DNA of 64,000 nt from Peribacillus deserti. Its GTDB lineage: Bacteria; Bacillota; Bacilli; Bacillales; DSM-1321. Within the stretch, counting starts at the first letter, position 1. Every line of letters begins with the position of its first letter. Made by a program: the position numbers and the translations under genes. Below the pieces are notes generated by a model. The model saw nothing but the letters and a program-made list of their open reading frames with translations. It searched no databases and was not told the origin of the DNA. Location: contig NZ_JAFBFI010000001.1 of assembly GCF_016909175.1 (NCBI RefSeq), positions 416,332 to 480,331 on the forward strand, in the 5' to 3' direction. Positions 33,806 through 41,857 of the stretch are shown here, piece after piece.

Positions 33806-36133
33806 ATGAGTGAAACCCATTTAGAATGGCAGAAGGAACAAGAGCGTGTTGATTTTGTCCATAGCCAGATTAAAAAAAAGCAAAATAAACTGAAGCAGCA
33901 TGCAGCAAGCCTTAAGCAGGGAATTATTGGCCTAAGAGAAACCTTTTGGGAAGATGTAACGGTGAATCTGGAAGAACAGGATGATGTGATAGAAACCCAG
34001 GCCAGCATAAAACAACAGGCTGAACTGCTTTCGGAGCGGGAAAGAAGTCACGGCCTCCTGTACGAAAACTTGAAAAAGCTTACCAGGCTGGAGGACTCAC
34101 CGTATTTTGGCAGAATTGATTTTTTTGAACAGAATGAGACAGCTAGTGATTCGATATACATTGGCATTGCATCATTATTAGATGAACAAGAAGAAAACTT
34201 TCTAATATATGATTGGCGGGCTCCCATTTCGAGTTTATATTATGATTATCCGCCAGGTCCTGCTCATTATGAGACCATGGATGGAACCATAAGCGGCGAT
34301 TTAGAATTAAAAAGACAATTTATCATTAAGAAGGCCCAAATAAAAGGCTTATTTGATACTGGGATTACTATTGGGGACCGGCTTCTTCAGGAAATACTCG
34401 GAAATCAAGCGAACACAAAAATGAAAAGCATTGTGGCTACCATACAAAAGGAACAAAATCAGATCATACGAAATGAAAAAAGTAAAATTCTTGTAGTACA
34501 AGGTGTGGCAGGGAGTGGAAAAACATCTGCAGCTCTTCAGCGGGTAGCTTACCTGCTCTACACACACAGAGAAACACTAAATTCCCAAAATATGATGCTT
34601 TTCTCTCCAAATCCCTTATTTAACAGCTATATATCTACTGTTTTGCCGGAACTTGGGGAAGAAAATATGAAACAGACAACATACAAACAATTCATGGAAA
34701 GCTTAATAAGTACTGCTTTTGAACTCGAAGACCCCTTTATGCAGATGGAAGCATTTCTAGGCGGCGAAAATCAGGATCGAATATCCGTTATTCCATATAA
34801 ATCCAGCTTGGAATTTAAAAATCTAATTCAAATCTATTTATCCATACTCAGCACCAACGGCTTGATGTTTAGAAATATTGGTTTCCGCGGCCAGATTCTT
34901 ATATCGGCAGAGGAAATTCATAATTATTTTTACCAGCTGGACCAACAAATTTCTATTCCAAATCGTATGAGACTGACAGCTGAGTGGCTGTTAAAAGAGA
35001 TTTCAATAATTGAGAAGCAGGAACGCGATGAAGATTGGGTTATCGAGGAAATGCAGCTTCTTGAAAAAGAGGATTTTCTTGAAGTTCATAATGAACTACA
35101 GCAGAAGAACCGGCGGTTAAAAGAAACATTTGATGATGGTGAACAGGAAGAAAGAATACTGCGTAAAAAAATCGTGCAGCAGCACTTCAAACCGTTAAAG
35201 AAAAGAGTAAAAAGATATGGGTTCGTCAATATTCTAGAAAGCTATCTAAGACTATTTACTACACAGGATCCTTCTATTATGAAACATCAGCCCCGGCACT
35301 GGGATACGGTTTCTAAAGTGACTCAAGAAGCGCTTGCGGATAAAAAGCTATTTTGGGAGGATGCCACACCCTTTCTGTTTTTTCGGGATAAATTGATTGG
35401 CAGAAAATCCTTTGCGCATATAAGGCATATATTTATTGATGAATTTCAGGATTATTCTCCCTTCCAATTTGACTACTTAAAGGAGCTTTTTAGAGGTGCC
35501 AGAATGACTTTGCTTGGGGATTTAAACCAGGCTATTTATCCCCATTCAGAAGTTTCTCAATCTCTTTTGTCAGGCAAAGAGGGTAGTCTAGAGGATGAAG
35601 AAAGAATTATCCTGACTAGGAGCTATCGATCGACCCGCCAAATTGTAGAGTTTACGAGAACTTTAGTACAGCAGGGAGAGTTAATCATTCCCTTCAATAG
35701 GGAAGGGGAGAAACCGGAAATAATCAAGGTGATAACCAAAGAGGATCAATATAAGAGAATTGTCACCACGGTTAAAGAATTAATCAGTAAAGGTTATGAG
35801 ACGATTGCTCTTATATGCAAAACAATAGGTGAAAGTGAAGAGGCATATGAGAGGCTGCGTTTTTCCCTTGATATTCAGCTGATGAACCAAACCACTACTT
35901 CTTATTCAAAAGGTGTCGTCGTTCTGCCTGCTTATTTGGCCAAAGGAATAGAGTTCGATTCAGTGGTGATTCATGATGCCTCACAAGAGGTCTATAGACA
36001 TGAATCAGAACGCAACCTTTTCTATACGGCGTGTACAAGAGCCATGCATACTCTTACATTAATAACAGTTGGTGACGAAAGCACGTTTATAAAGAAAATA
36101 CCATCTGATAAATATCAGTTTAAAAAAATGTAA
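33806..36133 (+). CDS. helD: HelD-like superfamily I helicase (RNA polymerase recycling)
   Basis: 775-residue UvrD/Rep-like ATPase. In B. subtilis HelD binds core RNA polymerase and removes it from nucleic acid. The N-terminal ~90 residues form a charged coiled coil (WQKEQERVDFVHSQIKKKQN) of the type HelD pushes into the polymerase secondary channel. Helicase motifs: Walker A VQGVAGSGKTSAALQRVAYL, motif II FIDEFQDYSPFQ, motif III LLGDLNQAI, motif VI FYTACTRAMHTL. AAATGGGAGGAATAAGTGA precedes the ATG. A plain UvrD-family helicase is the alternative; the N-terminal coiled coil favours HelD. Confidence 0.88.
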   Translation: MSETHLEWQKEQERVDFVHSQIKKKQNKLKQHAASLKQGIIGLRETFWEDVTVNLEEQDDVIETQASIKQQAELLSERERSHGLLYENLKKLTRLEDSPYFGRIDFFEQNETASDSIYIGIASLLDEQEENFLIYDWRAPISSLYYDYPPGPAHYETMDGTISGDLELKRQFIIKKAQIKGLFDTGITIGDRLLQEILGNQANTKMKSIVATIQKEQNQIIRNEKSKILVVQGVAGSGKTSAALQRVAYLLYTHRETLNSQNMMLFSPNPLFNSYISTVLPELGEENMKQTTYKQFMESLISTAFELEDPFMQMEAFLGGENQDRISVIPYKSSLEFKNLIQIYLSILSTNGLMFRNIGFRGQILISAEEIHNYFYQLDQQISIPNRMRLTAEWLLKEISIIEKQERDEDWVIEEMQLLEKEDFLEVHNELQQKNRRLKETFDDGEQEERILRKKIVQQHFKPLKKRVKRYGFVNILESYLRLFTTQDPSIMKHQPRHWDTVSKVTQEALADKKLFWEDATPFLFFRDKLIGRKSFAHIRHIFIDEFQDYSPFQFDYLKELFRGARMTLLGDLNQAIYPHSEVSQSLLSGKEGSLEDEERIILTRSYRSTRQIVEFTRTLVQQGELIIPFNREGEKPEIIKVITKEDQYKRIVTTVKELISKGYETIALICKTIGESEEAYERLRFSLDIQLMNQTTTSYSKGVVVLPAYLAKGIEFDSVVIHDASQEVYRHESERNLFYTACTRAMHTLTLITVGDESTFIKKIPSDKYQFKKM

Positions 36134-36227
36134 AAAAATTGGGATTATAGGTTTATTAGGAAATCACCTGGGTAAATAAAGGAATGTAAGACAAACATTC
36201 TCAGCGAGCCAAAGGAGATGATTGAAG

Positions 36228-36299
36228 ATGTGTACGATCAGACACTCATGGAACAAAGAGAATGATGAAGCAATAACCAGTCCAGGTGATCAGGGTTAG
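36228..36299 (+). CDS. Mini-gene 1 of the W-N-K-E-N-D-E-A-I peptide array
   Basis: 23-residue peptide MCTIRHSWNKENDEAI then TSPGDQG. AAAGGAGATGATTGAAG is a strong ribosome binding site. This is the most divergent of the 23-residue copies at its N-terminus and the first in the array, 94 bases after helD. Hydrophilic; no signal peptide or membrane segment. Function unknown. Confidence 0.65.
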   Translation: MCTIRHSWNKENDEAITSPGDQG

Positions 36300-36358
36300 G
36301 CGATATTCAAAGGAAGCTAATCTTAAGCAGACAAAATCTTGCGAAGGAGATGATTCTG

Positions 36359-36430
36359 ATGAGTATATCAAGAAATCACTGGAACAAAGAAAATGATGAA
36401 GCAATAAACAGTCCAGGTGATCAGGGTTAG
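36359..36430 (+). CDS. Mini-gene 2 of the peptide array
   Basis: 23-residue peptide MSISRNHWNKENDEAI then NSPGDQG. The start is the ATG 9 bases after GAAGGAG; an in-frame ATG overlapping the ribosome binding site would add only MIL. Hydrophilic and slightly acidic. Function unknown. Confidence 0.65.
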   Translation: MSISRNHWNKENDEAINSPGDQG

Positions 36431-36490
36431 GCGATATTCAAAGGAAGCAAATCTTAAGCAGAAACAAATCTTGCGAAGGAGATGATTCTG

Positions 36491-36562
36491 ATGAGTATAT
36501 CAAGAAATCACTGGAACAAAGAAAATGATGAAGCGATAAACAGTCCAGGTGATCAGGGTTAG
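36491..36562 (+). CDS. Mini-gene 3 of the peptide array
   Basis: Same peptide as mini-gene 2 with one synonymous change (GCG for GCA). Ribosome binding site AAGGAG at the same distance. Confidence 0.65.
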   Translation: MSISRNHWNKENDEAINSPGDQG

Positions 36563-36622
36563 GCGATATCCAAAGGAAGCAAATCTTAAGCAGAAACAAA
36601 TCTTGCGAAGGAGATGATTCTG

Positions 36623-36694
36623 ATGAGTATATCAAAAAATCACTGGAACAAAGAAAATGACGAAGCGATAAACAGTCCAGGTGATCAGGGTTAG
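36623..36694 (+). CDS. Mini-gene 4 of the peptide array
   Basis: Peptide MSISKNHWNKENDEAI then NSPGDQG: a conservative Arg-to-Lys change at residue 5 and a synonymous GAC codon compared with mini-gene 2. Confidence 0.65.
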   Translation: MSISKNHWNKENDEAINSPGDQG

Positions 36695-36737
36695 GCGATA
36701 TTCAAAGGAAGCAAATCTTGCGAAGGAGATGATTCTG

Positions 36738-36809
36738 ATGAGTATATCAAAAAATCACTGGAACAAAGAAAATGATGAAGCGATAAACAGTCCAGGTGAT
36801 CAGGGTTAG
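36738..36809 (+). CDS. Mini-gene 5 of the peptide array
   Basis: Same peptide as mini-gene 4. Its upstream non-coding segment is shorter by about 17 bases, but the ribosome binding site and spacing are kept. Confidence 0.65.
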   Translation: MSISKNHWNKENDEAINSPGDQG

Positions 36810-36869
36810 GCGATATTCAAAGGAAGCAAATCTTAAGCAGAAACAAATCTTGCGAAGGAGATGATTCTG

Positions 36870-36941
36870 ATGAGTATATCAAGAAATCACTGGAACAAAG
36901 AAAATGACGAAGCGATAAACAGTCCAGGTGATCAGGGTTAG
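36870..36941 (+). CDS. Mini-gene 6 of the peptide array
   Basis: Same peptide as mini-gene 2, with a synonymous GAC codon. Last of the near-identical units. Confidence 0.65.
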   Translation: MSISRNHWNKENDEAINSPGDQG

Positions 36942-37004
36942 GCGAAAATATTCAAAAGAACAAATCCGTATTATGGCAGCAGCTATCAAGGAGTTGATTT
37001 TCTA

Positions 37005-37073
37005 ATGAATACTTTCAAGAACTACTGGAACAAAGAAAATGACGAAGCTATTTACAGTCCAGGTGATCACTAA
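37005..37073 (+). CDS. Mini-gene 7 of the peptide array (diverged copy)
   Basis: 22-residue peptide MNTFKNYWNKENDEAI then YSPGDH. The DNA around it is no longer similar to the 131-base unit, yet the peptide core is conserved: Trp-Asn-Lys-Glu-Asn-Asp-Glu-Ala-Ile and Pro-Gly-Asp. Ribosome binding site AAGGAG(TTGATTTTCTA). Confidence 0.65.
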   Translation: MNTFKNYWNKENDEAIYSPGDH

Positions 37074-37145
37074 ATATAGTTTTATATTCATTGGGATGTG
37101 TCTAATCAGGCTGAGGTATCCCAATACCGAGGAGATGATTATCAC

Positions 37146-37322
37146 ATGACTAGCAGCAATTACTGGAATAAAGAGAATGACGAAGCTATTCAAAATCCAG
37201 GTGATAAAAACATCGTTCATATTTCGCATTATTTAATTGATGAAAATTCACTAGTGAACCCGGATATTAAGAACCTTCGGCCAGAATTTGATCTTACTGG
37301 AACACCCTTGAATATTTTGTAA
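37146..37322 (+). CDS. Mini-gene 8: longer array member with C-terminal extension
   Basis: 58-residue protein. The first 20 residues (MTSSNYWNKENDEAIQNPGD) match the array peptides; the following 38 residues (including HISHYLIDENSLVNPD and FDLTGTPLNIL) are unique. GAGGAGATGATTATCAC gives the ribosome binding site. A GTG 48 bases upstream in frame is possible but less well supported. Followed directly by a terminator, so it ends the array. It may be the ancestral full-length form. Confidence 0.65.
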   Translation: MTSSNYWNKENDEAIQNPGDKNIVHISHYLIDENSLVNPDIKNLRPEFDLTGTPLNIL

Positions 37323-37330
37323 TAAGAAAG

Positions 37331-37360
37331 GCCCGATTGCGTAATTGCAATCGGGCTTTT
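37331..37360. terminator. Bidirectional terminator between the peptide array and the methyltransferase
   Basis: GCCCGATTGC / GCAATCGGGC hairpin with TTTT on the plus side and A/T-rich flank on the other. Confidence 0.85.
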
Positions 37361-37367
37361 CATGTAT

Positions 37368-38099
37368 TTATCCCTTGGTTATCCTAAATGCACGGTAGCC
37401 TAAGCTGCTGCCGTATTGAAGCGAAATTTTTTGATGCGTTTTCAACATATAGTCTGCAGCTGGATGATAAGGAATCAGCTTCTGGCTTCCCTCTGGTTCG
37501 GGTCCAGACTGGTTAAAATTAGATAGTTCATCCAGGATTGTAGAAGTTTTTAATGTTGTTACTGTTTTAAATCCTGCCTGTCTAAAGATATCAACCCATT
37601 CCTTTTCGGTTAAAACAGCGTGAACTCCGTAAAATTGTTTAATTTCATGCCTTGCAGCAGGATGTAATTCTGGTTCGGCTGTCATATCTATTGTAAGGAG
37701 AATTCCACCCCTTTTTAAAACACGGAAATATTCAGAAACGGCACGAGTGATGTTAGAAAATGCAGTTGAAGATTCCGCAAGAATGATATCAAAGCTTTGA
37801 TTCCTAAAGGGCATTTTTTCCATAGCTGCATGGTATAGACTGACGGGAAGGCGTTCTTTTATAAACCGAATTTTTGCTCTTTGAATCATTTCGGGGTGGC
37901 TGTCAATGGCATACACTTTGCATGGGAAAGTTTTCGAAATATATGAAGCGGTTTGCCCGGTGCCGCAGCCTGCATCCAGAATCCTAGTGTTTGGGGTTAT
38001 GATTTCTTGTTGAAGTATTCTTTTTGTCAGATCAAGGCTGCCTGGATGGGCTCCTGCTATTCCGTAATAAGCTAAGGCATCCTGGTAAGAAAAATTCAC
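37368..38099 (-). CDS. Class I SAM-dependent methyltransferase (UbiE/type-11 like)
   Basis: 243 residues. Motif I RILDAGCGTGQTASYIS, motif II region VYAIDSHPEMIQRAK, post-motif MPFRNQSFDIILAESS and FRVLKRGGILLTIDM identify a Rossmann-fold methyltransferase. The substrate cannot be told; the gene stands alone between the peptide array and a small gene. The start has a weak ribosome binding site (GAGGAGTAGATGCTGT). Confidence 0.85.
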   Translation of the reverse strand: MNFSYQDALAYYGIAGAHPGSLDLTKRILQQEIITPNTRILDAGCGTGQTASYISKTFPCKVYAIDSHPEMIQRAKIRFIKERLPVSLYHAAMEKMPFRNQSFDIILAESSTAFSNITRAVSEYFRVLKRGGILLTIDMTAEPELHPAARHEIKQFYGVHAVLTEKEWVDIFRQAGFKTVTTLKTSTILDELSNFNQSGPEPEGSQKLIPYHPAADYMLKTHQKISLQYGSSLGYRAFRITKG

Positions 38100-38274
38100 A
38101 GCATCTACTCCTCTGCTACCCTATAGATAGTCTTGGTATTTTATGCTGTAGGCTTAGGTAATGTTAATGACTTACCCAAAATGTAACCTTTTCTGTTTTT
38201 CCTTGCTTCTCAAATTCCTAGAAGGAATAAAAAGAATTTAGAAGGATAAGGTAAAAGAAAAGGAGTTGAATCAG

Positions 38275-38421
38275 GTGAAAAAGGAAAAGAATGAACCAAC
38301 CGTTGCACCCGGCCTGGATAATGATCAGTTTTTGGATAAAGAGCCTTCAAAAAACGATCTGAAAACAGGGAACGTGACGAATGTAACCACTTATTCATGG
38401 GACGAAGTCGACCCAAGCTAA
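38275..38421 (+). CDS. Small acidic hydrophilic peptide of unknown function
   Basis: 48 residues starting with GTG: KKEKNEPTVAPGLDNDQFLD then KEPSKNDLKTGNVTNVTT and YSWDEVDPS. No membrane segment. AAAAGGAGTTGAATCAG is a strong ribosome binding site and a terminator follows 13 bases after the stop, so it is very likely a real gene. The Pro-Gly-(Leu)-Asp element and a single Trp near acidic residues loosely recall the array peptides, but similarity is too weak to claim homology. Confidence 0.7.
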   Translation: MKKEKNEPTVAPGLDNDQFLDKEPSKNDLKTGNVTNVTTYSWDEVDPS

Positions 38422-38433
38422 GGTAGATTTAGA

Positions 38434-38458
38434 AAAGAGCTTTAGAAGCTCTTTTTTT
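38434..38458 (+). terminator. Terminator of the 48-residue peptide gene
   Basis: AAAGAGCTT / AAGCTCTTTTTTT hairpin with loop TAG. The following ~250 bases to 38711 hold an AT-rich presumptive promoter region and no supported gene. Confidence 0.85.
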
Positions 38459-38711
38459 CTATGGACAAAATATTCAAAATTCTATTAAACTATAGTAATA
38501 TGAGATGGTAATAAAGACCTAAGGAACACTCCCTGAAAGAATGGGTAGTTATAAAAAAAGACCGCTTTCACCTTTTAATATGTATAATTAAAAATATCAG
38601 ATATAACGGGCTGGGCCGATTGGGAGAATATTAATAATTGATGTATCTAAACTATATAAAAAAAACACACTAAAATATCGGCAGATTTTTTTAGACTTGG
38701 ATGGTGCTTGT

Positions 38712-39653
38712 ATGGGAAGGGTAGAACAGCGAGGTAAAAAACGCCATAGAAAAACGCGGACAATTTTATTAATTTTACTGCTATTGATTATAGCAGGTCT
38801 AGGGTATGCATTTTTTCAATACAATCAAGGCCTAAATATGGCGGATGTAAATGATGCCAAATCAGAAGCCAACCATGACGAGAGCTTTAAAGGGGAAGAA
38901 GTTCAGTATGGACAGATTAATGTTCTCCTGATTGGCAGTGATACACGCGGCGAGGGCGCTGGTCTTTCTGACTCTATTATGATTGCCCATTATGACCAGG
39001 AGTCTCATGAACCAAAATTGGTTTCAATCATGAGAGATACATATGTGAATATTCCCGGGGGTGGCATGCGGAGAATTAATTCCGCTTTTTCAAATGGAGG
39101 CCCTGAATTATTAAGGCAAACGATTAAAGAAAATTTCAATGTAGATATAAATTATTATGCGATTGTTAATTTTGCTGGCTTTTCTAAAGTTGTAGATATT
39201 CTTGCTCCTAATGGAATTGAAGTGGATGTACCTCATACGATGCGAGAGGGAATTGATATGACTCTTAAGCCAGGCAGACAGGTGCTTCATGGAGATGAAT
39301 TACTAGGTTATGTGCGTTTCCGGAAGGACGCGCAGGGTGATTTCGGAAGAGTGGCTAGGCAGCAGGAAGTGATTGGGAAACTGAAAAATGAAGCAATGAG
39401 TGTCACAAGCATTATGAAACTGCCCAAGCTGATTGGAGTAATTAACCCTTACGTGGATACGAACATAGATTCAGGCACGATTTTATCTCTCAGCAAGGAT
39501 GTACTGTTTGGTAATACGAAAGATACTCAAAACCTGCGTATTCCTGTAGATGGATCTTTTAGAGATGCACGGATAAACGGAGCTGCTGTACTGGAAATAG
39601 ATATTGAAGAAAATAAACAAGCCTTACATGAATTTTTAGATTCTAAAAACTAA
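38712..39653 (+). CDS. LytR-CpsA-Psr family transferase (TagT/TagU/TagV-like)
   Basis: 313-residue membrane-anchored protein that attaches anionic glycopolymers such as wall teichoic acid to peptidoglycan. Basic N-terminus (EQRGKKRHRKTR), one membrane segment (TILLILLLLIIAGLGYAFF), then the LCP domain with LLIGSDTRGEGAGLSDSIMI, the pyrophosphate-binding SIMRDTYVNIPG and VRFRKDAQGDFGRVARQQEV. The ATG of MGRVEQ is chosen; a TTG 15 bases earlier is also in frame. Confidence 0.9.
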   Translation: MGRVEQRGKKRHRKTRTILLILLLLIIAGLGYAFFQYNQGLNMADVNDAKSEANHDESFKGEEVQYGQINVLLIGSDTRGEGAGLSDSIMIAHYDQESHEPKLVSIMRDTYVNIPGGGMRRINSAFSNGGPELLRQTIKENFNVDINYYAIVNFAGFSKVVDILAPNGIEVDVPHTMREGIDMTLKPGRQVLHGDELLGYVRFRKDAQGDFGRVARQQEVIGKLKNEAMSVTSIMKLPKLIGVINPYVDTNIDSGTILSLSKDVLFGNTKDTQNLRIPVDGSFRDARINGAAVLEIDIEENKQALHEFLDSKN

Positions 39654-39679
39654 TAGGTTCTATTATATATGTAGAAACT

Positions 39680-39710
39680 AAAGGAATAGCTTTATTAGCT
39701 ATTCCTTTTT
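39680..39710 (+). terminator. Terminator of the LCP gene
   Basis: AAGGAATAGCT / AGCTATTCCTTTTT hairpin. Confidence 0.85.
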
Positions 39711-39721
39711 GCTAGGGAAGT

Positions 39722-40147
39722 TGAAAAGCACCAGTTCTCCGCTTTTCTTGTTGACTGACACCTTTTGAAAAGCACCGTTCTCCGTTATAAGCCAATCGCC
39801 ATCAAAAGGCAAGAGCGGCCTTTCGCTGCCGCTTTTCTTATGCCTGTCAGGTGTCTGCTTTTCTAATAGAATTCAGTGTCAATCAATGGGCAGATTCACA
39901 TGCTGCGTGAAACAAGTGCTCGCTGAAAAGGACCGTTCTCCGCTATTCTTGTTGTCCAGCTGCGAACTGACACCTTCGGTCATAAGCCAATCGCCATCAA
40001 AAGGCAAGAACAGCCTTTCGCTGCCGCTTTTCTTATGCCTGTCAGGTGTCTGCTTTTCTAATAGAATTCAGTGTCAATCAATGGGCAGATTCACATGCTG
40101 CGTGAAACATGTACACGTTGAAAAGCACCGTTCTCCGCTTTTCTTGT
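39722..40147 (+). repeat. Dispersed palindromic repeat, family R, tandem cluster
   Basis: At least two full copies with a 195-base period (CATAAGCCAATCGCC at about 39787 and 39982), each ending CTTATGCCTGTCAGGTGTC-TGCTTTTC, plus partial copies (GAAAAGCACCGTTCTCCGC) at both edges. Nested inverted repeats: GAAAAG / CTTTTC, GACACCT / AGGTGTC, CATAAG / CTTATG, AAAGGC / GCCTTT. It fills the 590-base interval between the LCP gene and the permease. An open frame through it carries no ribosome binding site. Confidence 0.88.
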
Positions 40148-40246
40148 ATAAATAATTTTCTTTTCGAAATTTGTCGATTTTTTTGATATACTAGGGGAAA
40201 GTTTAGATGCGTTTTTCTTAGTATAAGATGGGAGTTAGTGGAAGCC

Positions 40247-41263
40247 ATGAATTGGGCCAAGGATTTTTTTCGTGGAAAGGGTTTTATTCGTTTTATTACA
40301 TTGCTAATCTTAGTTGTATTACTGTTTAGCATAAAGAGTATGATAAATTTAGTATTATTTACGTTTATTTTTTCTTTTTTAATGGGGAGACTTCAGGATT
40401 TTATTTCGTTTCATTTAAAGAAAATAATTCCTGCTAATTCTAATTTAATTATTATCCTGTTATATTCTATTGTTGTTGTCGCTCTGATCGTGGTAATTTA
40501 TAAGTACATACCGGTCGTTATTGCGCAGGTTTCAACTTTAGTCCGGCAGATTATCCATTTTTACGATAATCCGCCTGATAATCCAACGATTGTTTATCTG
40601 CTTGATCTTGCTAAGAAGTTCGCTTCTCCTCAGGATCTTGAAAAGCACTTTAATATGATATATAGCTATGTAACGAACTTTGGAAAAGCAAGTATGCAGG
40701 TTATACTGGCTATTATTTTAAGTTTATTTTTCTTGTTAGAGAAAAAAAGGATTGTAAAGTTTTCTTCCCGTTTTAAGTATGGTAAATTCGGCGGCTTTTT
40801 TCTGGAACTCGAATATTTTGGGAGAAAGTTTATTAATACCTTTGGAAAAGTGATTGAGGTTCAATTCACGATTGCATTCGTTAATGCCATTTTATCTACC
40901 ATAGCATTGTGGATTCTAGGCTTTCCCCAGTTAATAGGGCTGGCTATCATGATCTTCTTTCTGGGTCTCATACCGGTGGCAGGAGTTTTTATTTCACTTA
41001 TTCCGCTGGTTACAATCGCTTATAGCATTGGGGGCGGAATGCAAGTGATCTATGTGCTTGTTATGATTACGGCCCTGCATTCCCTTGAAGCCTATGTATT
41101 GAATCCGAAATTCATGTCGGCGAAGACAAATCTGCCAGCTTTTTATACGTTCTTGGTATTGATCTTCTCTGAGCATTTTCTTGGTATATGGGGACTCATC
41201 ATAGGTATCCCTATATTCATATTCCTGCTGGATATTCTGGGTGTTGAAGATTATGAGTCCTAA
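40247..41263 (+). CDS. AI-2E (PerM) family transporter
   Basis: About 338 residues, 7-8 membrane segments, of the PerM/AI-2 exporter family. Typical features are the duplicated N-terminal hydrophobic pair, a soluble loop (QIIHFYDNPPDNPTIVYLLDLA), and the C-terminal LNPKFMSAKTNLPAFYTFLVLIFSEHFLGIWGLIIGIPIFIF. Members include B. subtilis YtvI and Na+/H+ antiporters; the substrate is not predictable. The start is either ATG 40247 or GTG 40238; the ribosome binding site GGGAG suits the ATG better. Confidence 0.85.
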   Translation: MNWAKDFFRGKGFIRFITLLILVVLLFSIKSMINLVLFTFIFSFLMGRLQDFISFHLKKIIPANSNLIIILLYSIVVVALIVVIYKYIPVVIAQVSTLVRQIIHFYDNPPDNPTIVYLLDLAKKFASPQDLEKHFNMIYSYVTNFGKASMQVILAIILSLFFLLEKKRIVKFSSRFKYGKFGGFFLELEYFGRKFINTFGKVIEVQFTIAFVNAILSTIALWILGFPQLIGLAIMIFFLGLIPVAGVFISLIPLVTIAYSIGGGMQVIYVLVMITALHSLEAYVLNPKFMSAKTNLPAFYTFLVLIFSEHFLGIWGLIIGIPIFIFLLDILGVEDYES

Positions 41264-41302
41264 TTATTCATTATTATCAGCATAAGCAAAGGAGTTCATT
41301 TA

Positions 41303-41482
41303 ATGTTTTCAAATATCGGGTTTCCCGGATTAATTCTTATTTTAGTCATCGCACTTATTGTTTTCGGCCCGCAAAAGCTCCCTGAAATAGGCAGGTCCAT
41401 TGGTCAGTCATTGAAGGAATTTAAGAAGTCATCGAGAGAAACCATTGACGAAATTAAAGACGATCAGGATAAAAAAATGTAA
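41303..41482 (+). CDS. tatA: Twin-arginine translocase subunit TatA
   Basis: 59 residues, too short for default ORF lists. [20 protein letters not shown] (membrane helix) then [20 protein letters not shown]: the FGPxKLPEIGRxxG hinge and following amphipathic helix are diagnostic for TatA/TatE. AAAGGAGTTCATTTA precedes the ATG, and a terminator follows. No tatC gene is in the window, so it is an orphan TatA, like tatAc of B. subtilis. Confidence 0.92.
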   Translation: MFSNIGFPGLILILVIALIVFGPQKLPEIGRSIGQSLKEFKKSSRETIDEIKDDQDKKM

Positions 41483-41489
41483 TGAAGAG

Positions 41490-41516
41490 AAGCCTTGTTC
41501 ATAAGGCTTTTTTTTT
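41490..41516 (+). terminator. Terminator of tatA
   Basis: AAGCCTT / AAGGCTTTTTTTTT hairpin. Confidence 0.85.
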
Positions 41517-41602
41517 GTCAGTATTTTTTCATACAGGGTTGGTCCCGAATTTTTTACTGAGCAGTCATCCGTTAGAATAGAGGAGGATAATATTCCGTTT
41601 GC

Positions 41603-41857
41603 CTATTCGTTTTCCTCACTGATATTAGACGATTTTCTTGCCAGATATTCATCTTCACTCCCTAACTCTCTATTTAAAAGCAGCTCCATCCGTTCTAAGT
41701 CTGCTTTGCTTACGGCCGGGTCAACTGCTGACCAGTCCATGGTATAAGCAAAATAAAATCCTTTTATCCTTCTGAAAATGATAAGGGTGTTAGGGTATGA
41801 ATCGAAGCTGGCTCTTATATGATTTCTTTTCGAATAGGACCATTTTAACATTTTCAT
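41603..41857 (-). CDS. Small cytosolic protein of unknown function
   Basis: 84 residues starting MKMLKWSYSKRNHIRASFDS; aromatic/basic N-half (IIFRRIKGFYFAYTMDWSAV) and acidic C-terminus (RKSSNISEENE). The start is set by AAAAAGGAGAACGCC; the longer form would use a start inside that ribosome binding site. No family recognised. Confidence 0.65.
   Translation of the reverse strand: MKMLKWSYSKRNHIRASFDSYPNTLIIFRRIKGFYFAYTMDWSAVDPAVSKADLERMELLLNRELGSEDEYLARKSSNISEENE

Larger units (their letters stand above)
36340..36950 (+). repeat. Tandem repeat carrying mini-genes 2-6
   Basis: Five near-identical units of 131-132 bases (one of 115 bases, missing about 17 bases around CTTAAGCAGAAACAAAT). Each unit holds a ribosome binding site GCGAAGGAGATGATTCTG, a 24-codon open frame, and the non-coding segment GGCGATATTCAAAGGAAGC ... 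AATCTTGC. Differences between units inside the frame are synonymous or conservative (GAT/GAC, GCA/GCG, AGA/AAA). Confidence 0.9.

Noticed and set aside
36438..36635. Minus-strand open frame of 65 codons across the array
   Set aside because: It is an antisense shadow of the mini-genes, lacks a ribosome binding site and simply repeats with the DNA unit.
36228..37073. CRISPR-like appearance of the repeat array
   Set aside because: Repeat units are about 131 bases and code for peptides; there are no short repeats with unique equal-length spacers and no cas genes.
39886..40155. Plus-strand open frame of 89 codons in the repeat cluster
   Set aside because: It consists entirely of family R repeat DNA (the same 195-base unit read twice) and has no ribosome binding site.
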